A stretch of DNA of 5,459 nt from Methanoregula sp. (GCA_013331015.1 DUHF01000109.1:1-5459); one strand, 5' to 3'; counted from the stretch's first letter, positions 1 to 5,233 are shown. A program made the numbers and translations. Notes: generated from the letters alone by a model not told the origin.

Positions 1-506
1 CGGTTCAGCTTGATTTCGAACTCGCAGATGGCGATGTGATCGATCCAGACGGAACTGAGGAATACGAAATCCAGGTATTCCATACTCCCGGTCACTCGGC
101 AGGTTCGGTGTCGCTCCTGTTACCCGCTGAAGGTGCTCTTTTCTGCGGAGATGCGGTGCCGGTTGACGGGGACCTTCCGGTCTATGAGGATCCAATCCAG
201 TCCCTGCAATCAATAAAAAAACTCACGGCCGTACGGGGTGTGCGCTTCCTTCTTTCATCGTGGGACATTCCACGGGAAGGCAAAGCAGCATATGAGCAGA
301 TGGAACGGGGGCGTTCCTGCCTGCAGAAGATCCACACTGCCACCATTGCCGCATCAGCAGATGGATGCACAGATCCCATGGAGGTCGCAACAAGGGTCGC
401 TGTCCTGCTCGGATTTCCCCCTCAGGCCGTGATGCCGCTCCTTGCCCGCACCCTTGCAGCACATATCCGGCTCAAGGGCTGTCCGGTACTGGACGATTCC
501 TGCTGA
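1..506 (+). CDS. MBL-fold metallo-hydrolase, C-terminal part (5' end outside window)
   Basis: This is the C-terminal 167 codons of a metallo-beta-lactamase-fold hydrolase. The first complete codon is at position 3 and the reading frame is open to the window edge, so the true start lies upstream; the GTG at 36 is internal. Visible MBL signatures are the HTPGHSAGS motif (about 81-107), whose second His is a metal ligand, and LFCGDA (about 139-156), whose Asp bridges the two metals. The HxHxDH motif that normally precedes them is outside the window. Where many members have a last metal-binding His, in a GHG/GHD motif, this protein reads LLSSWD (about 249-266), so that ligand may be missing or placed elsewhere. 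The tail after that is helical-looking. The substrate cannot be told from the sequence; the fold includes hydrolases for thioesters, lactones and nucleic acids. It converges on the next gene with 24 bases between stops. Confidence 0.85.
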   Translation, partial: VQLDFELADGDVIDPDGTEEYEIQVFHTPGHSAGSVSLLLPAEGALFCGDAVPVDGDLPVYEDPIQSLQSIKKLTAVRGVRFLLSSWDIPREGKAAYEQMERGRSCLQKIHTATIAASADGCTDPMEVATRVAVLLGFPPQAVMPLLARTLAAHIRLKGCPVLDDSC

Positions 507-530
507 AAAGAGGGGGTGTTTCGGAGAGAG

Positions 531-1226
531 TTATCCCGTCTTCCTGATGCGGACAAGCCATGAATCAAATTCTTCGGTAAAACGGTGGATATGTTCGATC
601 TCGTCCGGTGACCAGATACGGATCTTCTGCCGGTAATACTGCGCTTGATCTTCTTCATCACCATGATCGCGTTCCCCATCAAGAGACCCCAATTCAACCT
701 CGCGCCTGTCCCGGCACGGCTCATTGGTTGCAGTGCGGCAGAAGGCGGTCCGGATTGCCGAGCGGAGAGGTTTTACTGCACAGAGCGTATCTGCCCGGCC
801 GTCCCAGTGTTCGTTTACCGGAAAGCCCGCACCTTTCAGCGGCCGGTCCCAGGTTGCATCCACCAGCACCCAGCGATTATTGATCCGGACCCGACAGGCA
901 AGGTGGTACGCAACGGGAAGGCCGGTTGCCAGCGTGCGGAGTTTTGGAGGATATTGGAAGTCCGGGTCGTTCCAGAGAAACGGTAGAGTAGCAAAAACCA
1001 CATCAACGCCAAGGCGCCGGTACATCTCTGCAAGCAGGTAATGTTTTGGCCCGCAGGAACCCCTGCCTGCTACCAGGATCCTTTCCCCGGGCGGGATACC
1101 CTGTGTTTCCGTTGCGGCAAGAGCGTACGGGATGTCGCGGATCTGCTGGAATATCGCGATCAGGCTGCTGTGCGTATCCAGATTGGCAGTCCATTGTCGG
1201 AATGCTGCATCAACCAGCGTGGACAT
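531..1226 (-). CDS. Transglutaminase-like (papain-fold) protein
   Basis: A 231-residue protein with the Cys-His-Asp order of the transglutaminase-like superfamily: Cys58 in GRGSCGPKH at the start of a helix, His108 in AYHLACRV, and Asp123 in WVLVDATWD. In this superfamily these residues form a papain-like triad, and prokaryotic members are mostly proteases or peptide-modifying enzymes; the substrate here is unknown. No signal peptide or membrane segment is visible, so a cytoplasmic location is likely. The region after residue 150 is charged and Cys-containing (GERDHGDEEDQ stretch) and is probably lineage specific. I chose the ATG at 1226 because GGAG at 1232-1235 lies five bases before it. 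A GTG at 1244 would add six residues (MGSGER) but would place that Shine-Dalgarno inside the gene. It is in the same direction as the small gene at 1398-1613 and could be reached by readthrough. Confidence 0.8.
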   Translation of the reverse strand: MSTLVDAAFRQWTANLDTHSSLIAIFQQIRDIPYALAATETQGIPPGERILVAGRGSCGPKHYLLAEMYRRLGVDVVFATLPFLWNDPDFQYPPKLRTLATGLPVAYHLACRVRINNRWVLVDATWDRPLKGAGFPVNEHWDGRADTLCAVKPLRSAIRTAFCRTATNEPCRDRREVELGSLDGERDHGDEEDQAQYYRQKIRIWSPDEIEHIHRFTEEFDSWLVRIRKTG

Positions 1227-1231
1227 TCTTT

Positions 1232-1235
1232 CTCC
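1232..1235 (-). promoter_or_regulatory. Ribosome binding site choosing the ATG at 1226
   Basis: GGAG on the minus strand, five bases before the ATG at 1226. It favours this start over the in-frame GTG at 1244. A weak TATA-like GATAAACAA lies further upstream, around 1259-1267 on the minus strand, but I do not consider that promoter well supported. Confidence 0.5.
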
Positions 1236-1268
1236 ACTTCCCACGTATTCGAGACTCTTGTTTATCCG

Positions 1269-1282
1269 GACCGGTAATTGAA
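1269..1282 (+). repeat. 14-base motif GACCGGTAATTGAA, copy 1
   Basis: An exact copy of GACCGGTAATTGAA that also occurs at 5245-5258. With the preceding three bases the two copies agree at 16 of 17 positions (CCG/CCC before the motif). Here it follows an AT-rich TTTAT on the plus strand; the second copy follows a good TATA box. No gene starts just downstream of this copy. It may be a shared regulatory element or chance. Confidence 0.35.
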
Positions 1283-1306
1283 GGTTGAGGTTTCACCCGA
1301 CACAAT

Positions 1307-1372
1307 AAAAAAAACGAGAAACTCCCCCAAGAAGGGAAAATATTGAGCAGGACCGCCGGATTTCCGGCGGTC
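1307..1372 (-). terminator. Putative terminator of the small basic protein gene: GC hairpin then T-rich tract
   Basis: Downstream of the stop at 1398 on the minus strand lies a perfect inverted repeat at 1351-1372, with arms GACCGCCGGA and TCCGGCGGTC and only two bases between them (a realistic loop leaves a 9-bp stem and four loop bases). Reading on in the minus direction there is a short T-rich stretch (AATATTTTCCC) and then a run of eight T at 1314-1307. Archaeal transcription mainly ends at T-runs, and a GC hairpin before one stabilises the 3' end. The 36 bases between hairpin and T8 are long for an intrinsic terminator, so the exact end point is uncertain. Confidence 0.5.
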
Positions 1373-1397
1373 GTGCGTGCAAAAGGAAAAAGTGAGA

Positions 1398-1613
1398 TTA
1401 TGCGTTCTTCATCTTGGCTTTTGCGACGAATCCGTCTTTGCCAATGTAGTACATGAAGCCCTTTTCTTTGGCGATCTTCTCAGTACCGACTTTCTTCTTC
1501 TTGCCGGTCTTGTTGTGCTTCATCGGGGCTGCCCAGACATACCCGTCCTTGCCAATGAAGTAGAGGTATCCCTTTTCGCGCTGGATTTTTTCTTTTCCAA
1601 TTTTCGTTCCCAT
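1398..1613 (-). CDS. Small basic protein of two tandem GKDG repeats, function unknown
   Basis: A 71-residue, lysine-rich protein built from one unit duplicated with a 37-residue period. Residues 4-31 and 41-68 match at 17 of 28 positions. Both copies share the pattern K-[IV]-G-x-E-K-I, E-K-G, Y-x-I-G-K-D-G-[YF]-V and a closing Met. The linker (KHNKTGKKK) is strongly basic, and Lys and Arg greatly outnumber Asp and Glu. I see no signal peptide, membrane segment, Cys or His pair, so it is probably cytoplasmic. The charge suggests nucleic-acid or ribosome binding, but that is inference; I recognise the type only as a conserved-looking small archaeal protein. A GAGGTG five bases before the ATG fixes the start, and a strong TATA box suggests the gene is well expressed and transcribed alone. 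Confidence 0.85.
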   Translation of the reverse strand: MGTKIGKEKIQREKGYLYFIGKDGYVWAAPMKHNKTGKKKKVGTEKIAKEKGFMYYIGKDGFVAKAKMKNA

Positions 1614-1618
1614 TTAAA

Positions 1619-1624
1619 CACCTC
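1619..1624 (-). promoter_or_regulatory. Strong Shine-Dalgarno GAGGTG
   Basis: GAGGTG on the minus strand, five bases before the ATG at 1613. It matches the anti-Shine-Dalgarno of archaeal 16S rRNA (complement of CACCTC) and supports efficient translation of the small basic protein. Confidence 0.8.
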
Positions 1625-1665
1625 AAAACCTCTATTCGGTTTTGATAATGAAAGGTGTCGCCTGA

Positions 1666-1675
1666 TAATATATAA
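1666..1675 (-). promoter_or_regulatory. TATA box of the small basic protein gene
   Basis: TTATATATTA on the minus strand is a good archaeal TATA box. A start about 25 bases downstream, near 1640-1646, would give a leader of about 30 bases containing the GAGGTG site. The upstream flank (GGAAACC) could serve as the BRE, and two copies of TTCGACGG lie immediately beyond it. Confidence 0.7.
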
Positions 1676-1680
1676 GGTTT

Positions 1681-1702
1681 CCGTCGAAAGCCCGTCGAAG
1701 TT
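1681..1702 (-). repeat. Direct repeat next to the TATA box (possible operator)
   Basis: On the plus strand CCGTCGAA occurs at 1681-1688 and again at 1692-1699, an 11-base period or about one helical turn. The pair sits just upstream of the TATA box of the small basic protein gene and is followed by the palindrome TTCGAA at 1701-1706. Its place next to the BRE suits an activator or repressor site. No regulator is identified. Confidence 0.4.
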
Positions 1703-1724
1703 CGAATTTTCGCCACGTATTTAA

Positions 1725-1905
1725 GGCCCTTTTGGTCATTGTGCCGCACTATTTCGTCCGTTTGAAAACGCAATTAAAATGCCCCGTTTCGTATAAAAAC
1801 ACTGAAATGAGGCTGGAATGGCAACCGGGGCGGTGCTGTGCACCGGAAGCGGAAGCGCGGCACGGAGGGGTTTTTGTTGGACGGTTTGCCGGGGGTGCGG
1901 CACGA
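1725..1905. other. Intergenic stretch with no supported gene
   Basis: This lies between the promoter of the small basic protein gene and the 3' end of the archaellin-like gene. It holds minor features only: a TATA-like GTATAAAAAC at 1791-1800 (plus strand), which in the minus sense is a T5 run that could end transcription of the operon; a 6-bp hairpin at 1831-1845 (CGGTGC/GCACCG); and a 5-bp hairpin at 1887-1902 (TGCCG/CGGCA) just past the stop at 1906. An open frame crosses it on the plus strand, but it runs antisense into the archaellin-like gene and has no start signals, so I do not count it. Confidence 0.5.
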
Positions 1906-2550
1906 TCAGCCAAGATTGTTAACCGGCATAATTCTCATTGGCGACGTACGGGTGATCGGAAGCGGCATAGCCACACCGTCCGGCTGCAGGATCAGCGTGA
2001 AGGACTGGTAAGGTGCAGCGGGTTTTGCAGGGCAGGCGAGGATCAGGAACTGCTCGCCGGGCTCCAGCAGGTTGTCAGCATCGGCGGAATGACCGGGCAG
2101 GATATTGTTCTTCTTAACTATCGTCCAGTTGGGGCAGATCAGCGGGATGGTGTCGCTCTTTTGAACAGGTTCAGATGATTCCCCGCTCTTCCACTCAACA
2201 TTCAGGCGGTCCATATCAATTGCACCGGTATCACCGATGAACAACGAAACGGCCAGCTGTACAGAGCCCAGCCGGTTGGGATCCGGATGCGGGTAAAGTA
2301 CCATTGTACCGCCTTGTGCACCAGAGACCGCAGAGAACCCGATGATGGAACCCACCGGCTGGAGAGCGTCGCCTGATACATACATGCTCTCCGCAACGAG
2401 CCCCCCGGGAAATGAACGGGCCCAGTCCGATATTTCTCCGCCTCCGAGGTATACCAGCAGGAGCGCGGTTGCGCCAATGAGAACAACAAGGAGAATAATG
2501 AGTTCAAGTCCGGTGAACGCGTCATCTGGCCGGGGAATGGCAGGAATCAT
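1906..2550 (-). CDS. Archaellin-like protein with class III signal peptide
   Basis: A 214-residue protein with the archaellin/type IV pilin N-terminus: a short hydrophilic leader ending DDA, then FTGLE (12-16), then a hydrophobic helix to about residue 35. Cleavage after Ala11 would put Glu16 at mature position +5, the conserved pilin/archaellin glutamate, and would suit the archaeal FlaK/PibD prepilin peptidase. The rest fits the archaellin beta domain: GDTGAIDMDRLNVEW (107-120), NWTIV (141-145), LLEPGEQFLI (161-170) and a closing ITRTSP segment (199-204) near the end. It has two Cys (139, 173), possibly a disulfide, and an N-glycosylation sequon at Asn141. The helix (ELIILLVVLIG) departs from the usual EAAIVLIAFVVVAA, so it is a divergent paralogue rather than a main filament subunit. 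Its ATG overlaps the ligase stop (ATGA), so it is probably translationally coupled. Confidence 0.75.
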   Translation of the reverse strand: MIPAIPRPDDAFTGLELIILLVVLIGATALLLVYLGGGEISDWARSFPGGLVAESMYVSGDALQPVGSIIGFSAVSGAQGGTMVLYPHPDPNRLGSVQLAVSLFIGDTGAIDMDRLNVEWKSGESSEPVQKSDTIPLICPNWTIVKKNNILPGHSADADNLLEPGEQFLILACPAKPAAPYQSFTLILQPDGVAMPLPITRTSPMRIMPVNNLG

Positions 2551-3911
2551 ACTTTTTCCCGGCGGTCGATGAGCCGTTTGGGCCTGCCCTTGAGACGGAA
2601 GATTTCAAGCCCACCCGGGCCGGTGAAATTGAGCACTATCCTGAGATTGCCTTCATGATATTCATGGGCGAGACCGGGTTTGAATTTGAGGAAGCGGCTG
2701 ACAATGGTATCCTCGATCTGCCTTTTATCGCACTTCTCCACATCAAGGCACTCCACGCTGATCCGGAGAACCGCCTCGCTGTGGCCATCCCCATCATAGA
2801 TGAACGCTTCATACTCCCCGGTGAGATCCTCCATGTTCTCCGTCTGGAAAACCGCCGCTTCAATATCCACCCGGTTCATGGCATTTGCAAAGATCCACGC
2901 CGTCTCTGCCTCCCGCTGGGGATTATAGATTCGCATATGGGTTCTGCCGCATTCGCACCGGTTACGGGACAGGACAACGGTGGTATCCTCGGTATCGTAA
3001 TTCAACAGGAGCATCCCGCTCTTTCCGCCAACCGGCAGGAGAGTCGTGAGGACCGCCCTCCCGCACTCGCCATCCGGGACAAACGATTCCAGCCGGGGAT
3101 CATAGACATCAAGGTGAACGATATCTTCAGGTACATGAAGTCCGTTGAGCCGGGTGCATTCCCCGCACATGGTACCTTCAGTACTGCCATAGGTATTGAA
3201 GACCGGGCAACCCCATTGCTCCGCAAGATACGTGCGGGACTCCTCGGCAAAACTCTCGCCACCCGCTACCAGTTTGTTAATGGCAATATCCTCAGCTTTG
3301 ACACCTTCTGCCCTCAGCCGCCGTACGAGACGGAGCAGTTTGAATATGCTCCCGACAATTGCCGTTGGCCGGTAACTCTTCAGGATCCGGGAATCAAAGG
3401 AGCATTTGCCCATGGGAATGACCCCCATCCCAATCCTCTGCGCAGCGATGGTCATCGTGTTTGCGCCAACATTCATCCCATATGAGGCGCAGACCACGAT
3501 CCGGTCCTCTTTGGTAAATCCCTGCGAGACAAAACACCGGGCATACTTTTCCGCGTACCGCTTCCAGTCATCCCAGGTCAGGAAGAAACCCTTGGGGGTT
3601 CCGCTGGTTCCGCTCGTCTCCTGGATGGAGAATACATTGGACCAGTCGGTTGACAAAAATTCGAACCCGCTCGTCACCGGGGGCTGGTGTTCGCGAATGG
3701 TTTTACCGGTGATTAGGGGAAGTGCGAGCAGATCCTCGTGGACCCGGATATCCTTTGGATTGATCCGGTGCCTTTCAAACCAGTGGCGATAGAAAGGGGA
3801 ATGATCCGCCGCGTACTGGACGGTATACCTAACCCGCTCATCGATGAGGGCGTCAAGATCGTTCCGATCCAGGGTCTCAATTTCAGGTGAGAAGTACGGT
3901 CCGGCAGACAT
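2547..3911 (-). CDS. Coenzyme F390 synthetase / phenylacetate-CoA ligase-like AMP-forming enzyme
   Basis: A 454-residue adenylate-forming enzyme of the PaaK branch of the ANL superfamily. Visible core motifs are TSGTSGTPKG (99-108, phosphate binding), YGSTEG (241-246, adenine/substrate pocket) and NYDTED (304-309, the ribose-binding Asp motif). Cys pairs at 249/252 and 319/321 (CGEC, CECG) may hold a metal; that is inference. Instead of the usual PaaK hinge GRxDD it has NPQREAET (330-337) and MNRVDIEAAVF (345-355), a pattern I associate with methanogen coenzyme F390 synthetases, which attach AMP or GMP to cofactor F420 after oxygen exposure. The C-terminus FRLKGRPKRLIDRR resembles the end of PaaK and probably carries the catalytic Lys (441 or 445). 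F390 synthesis is the best guess, but an aryl- or acyl-CoA ligase cannot be excluded. The start has no Shine-Dalgarno; a TATA-like element about 26 bases upstream suggests a nearly leaderless mRNA. It heads the operon with the archaellin-like gene. Confidence 0.8.
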   Translation of the reverse strand: MSAGPYFSPEIETLDRNDLDALIDERVRYTVQYAADHSPFYRHWFERHRINPKDIRVHEDLLALPLITGKTIREHQPPVTSGFEFLSTDWSNVFSIQETSGTSGTPKGFFLTWDDWKRYAEKYARCFVSQGFTKEDRIVVCASYGMNVGANTMTIAAQRIGMGVIPMGKCSFDSRILKSYRPTAIVGSIFKLLRLVRRLRAEGVKAEDIAINKLVAGGESFAEESRTYLAEQWGCPVFNTYGSTEGTMCGECTRLNGLHVPEDIVHLDVYDPRLESFVPDGECGRAVLTTLLPVGGKSGMLLLNYDTEDTTVVLSRNRCECGRTHMRIYNPQREAETAWIFANAMNRVDIEAAVFQTENMEDLTGEYEAFIYDGDGHSEAVLRISVECLDVEKCDKRQIEDTIVSRFLKFKPGLAHEYHEGNLRIVLNFTGPGGLEIFRLKGRPKRLIDRREKV

Positions 3912-3932
3912 ACCAGTGTGTTGCCCGGGGAT

Positions 3933-3942
3933 TTGTTAAAGG
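3933..3942 (-). promoter_or_regulatory. TATA-like element of the ligase-archaellin operon
   Basis: CTTTAACAAA on the minus strand is centred about 26 bases before the ATG at 3911, which would put the transcript start at or within a few bases of the start codon. The lack of a Shine-Dalgarno before that ATG fits a leaderless transcript. Confidence 0.45.
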
Positions 3943-3962
3943 TTGCGAAGAAGGAGGACGGG

Positions 3963-4034
3963 ATGGCCTCGGGTAACGGCGACCTGTTGAGCACAAGACC
4001 GTGGATCTGCCTGACAGGAGATTTATGGGTTTAA
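3963..4034 (+). CDS. Possible 23-residue micro-ORF upstream of the radical SAM gene
   Basis: ATG at 3963 to TAA at 4034, preceded at exactly five bases by AGGAGG (3952-3957), the strongest Shine-Dalgarno in the window. The peptide begins MASGNGDLLSTRP and continues WICLTGDLWV, with two Trp and one Cys. It ends 27 bases before the radical SAM start. It could be a leader peptide, a small substrate for the maturase, or a chance frame. No convincing TATA box precedes it: the TTAAAG near 3937-3941 would start transcription about at the Shine-Dalgarno. The evidence is the ribosome binding site and position only; I recognise no family. Confidence 0.22.
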   Translation: MASGNGDLLSTRPWICLTGDLWV

Positions 4035-4045
4035 AGATCCCATAA
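4023..4045 (+). promoter_or_regulatory. Radical SAM gene promoter: TATA-like element inside a 7-bp inverted repeat
   Basis: The arms TTATGGG (4023-4029) and CCCATAA (4039-4045) are perfect inverted repeats around a nine-base centre containing TTTAAA (4030-4035). TTTAAA lies about 27 bases before the ATG at 4062, where a TATA box for a nearly leaderless transcript is expected, and no Shine-Dalgarno precedes that ATG. A dimeric regulator bound to the palindrome would block the TATA-binding protein, so repression is the natural reading. This is inference from layout. Confidence 0.45.
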
Positions 4046-4061
4046 TGACCAGAAGTTTCGC

Positions 4062-5186
4062 ATGTACTTCCACCTCGTCCTGACTGACAACTGCAACCTC
4101 TGCTGCAAATATTGCCGGGGGAAAGCGTTTGAGGATCTTAAAGAGAGCGAGGCGGAACGTAATCAGATTATTGATAAGAATATTCCCGTAGATCTTGCCT
4201 TCGATCTCACTCGGCTTTACGAATTTTTGCAAAAGGACCCCGCGCCAACCCTCACCTTCTATGGGGGTGAACCACTGTTGCGGGCAGACCTTATCGAGAG
4301 AATCGTAAAAGAGGCGCCGGTAACACGGTTCATGATGCAGACAAACGGGCTCCTTTTGGACAGGCTCCCGGAAGAGATTGTCAACCGGTTCATCACCATC
4401 CTCGTCTCCATAGATGGGGGACGGGAGCTGACCGATGCCAATCGCGGTGCCGGAGTGTATGACCGGGTCATGGAGAATGTACAGAAGATCCGGGCGAACG
4501 GGTTTAATGGTGAACTGATTGCACGGATGACCGTGACAGAAGATACCGACATTGTGGACGCCGTCCGACATCTTGCATCGAACCCGGATTATTCGTTCTC
4601 GTCCATCCATTGGCAGATTGACGCCAATTTTGCCGGGGACTATAACCTGCGCCGGTTTGCTGACTGGGCTGATTTAAATTACAACCCCGGGATACGGACG
4701 CTTGCCGGATCGTGGGTAGACCATATGGAATCTTCAGGCGAGGTGTTGCGGTGGTACCCGTTCCTTGATCCGATGGAAGATCTTCTCCTGGAAAAGACAA
4801 GCAGGCTCCGGTGCGGGTCAGGATATGCCAACTACAGCATCATGACGGACGGGAATATCAGTCCCTGCCCGATCATGGTCGGGATGTCCCGGTACTATGT
4901 CGGGCACATATTCCATTCACACCCTCTGGCGCTTGCGCAGGTTCCGATTACCGGAGAGTGCACAGACTGCCATATACGCAATTTTTGCGGGGGGAGATGC
5001 CTGTATTCCAACATCACCCAGCCATGGGGAGCTGATGAACGGAGACTGGTCTGTGGTACGGTAGAGAACCTGTACGATGTGCTCCTTGAGGTGCTTCCCC
5101 GGGTGAAGGCACTTGTTGACGGTGGCACCATTTCTTTGGAAGACTTCAGGCACGAGAAGTTCAACGGGTGCGAGATCATTCCCTGA
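4062..5186 (+). CDS. Radical SAM/SPASM protein, putative peptide-modifying enzyme (AF1577-like)
   Basis: A 374-residue radical SAM enzyme. The [4Fe-4S] cluster motif CX3CX2C is Cys11, Cys15, Cys18, directly after the start (MYFHLVLTDNCN), and GGEP at 68-71 is the SAM-binding motif. The C-terminal part is a textbook SPASM domain: Cys251, Gly264-x4-Cys269, then Cys300-x2-Cys303-x5-Cys309-x3-Cys313, then Cys331, enough for two auxiliary iron-sulfur clusters. SPASM proteins mostly modify ribosomal peptides or proteins (thioether or C-C crosslinks, or maturation of an enzyme subunit). The N-terminus MYFHLxLTDxCNL and the ending NGCEIIP resemble an archaeal family I recall as the AF1577-type putative peptide-modifying radical SAM enzymes; that family name is from memory. 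Cys14 and Cys370 are extra. The substrate is unknown. It is divergent from the ligase gene, and the CxxC protein follows 104 bases later under its own promoter. Confidence 0.9.
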   Translation: MYFHLVLTDNCNLCCKYCRGKAFEDLKESEAERNQIIDKNIPVDLAFDLTRLYEFLQKDPAPTLTFYGGEPLLRADLIERIVKEAPVTRFMMQTNGLLLDRLPEEIVNRFITILVSIDGGRELTDANRGAGVYDRVMENVQKIRANGFNGELIARMTVTEDTDIVDAVRHLASNPDYSFSSIHWQIDANFAGDYNLRRFADWADLNYNPGIRTLAGSWVDHMESSGEVLRWYPFLDPMEDLLLEKTSRLRCGSGYANYSIMTDGNISPCPIMVGMSRYYVGHIFHSHPLALAQVPITGECTDCHIRNFCGGRCLYSNITQPWGADERRLVCGTVENLYDVLLEVLPRVKALVDGGTISLEDFRHEKFNGCEIIP

Positions 5187-5233
5187 TTCGATATCAGCAG
5201 CAATATAAAAAAGATCTCATCATTGTGCAGATG

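Noticed and set aside
1227..1244. GTG start at 1244 for the transglutaminase-like gene
   Set aside because: The GGAG at 1232-1235 is well placed for the ATG at 1226 and would be inside the coding region if the GTG were used. The longer form remains possible.
1791..1845. TATA-like GTATAAAAAC plus a downstream hairpin as a non-coding RNA gene
   Set aside because: The TATA match alone is weak evidence, the hairpin has only a 6-bp stem, and no known RNA family structure or terminator follows.
1732..2178. 148-codon open frame on the plus strand
   Set aside because: It is antisense to the archaellin-like gene, has no Shine-Dalgarno or well-placed TATA box, and its Arg/Gly-rich translation looks like a GC-biased shadow frame.
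2655..3485. 276-codon open frame on the plus strand
   Set aside because: It lies wholly antisense to the ligase, whose family motifs are unmistakable; the plus-strand translation shows no domain signature.
4023..4610. 195-codon open frame on the minus strand
   Set aside because: It is antisense to the radical SAM gene, which has intact CX3CX2C and SPASM motifs, and it has no recognisable features.
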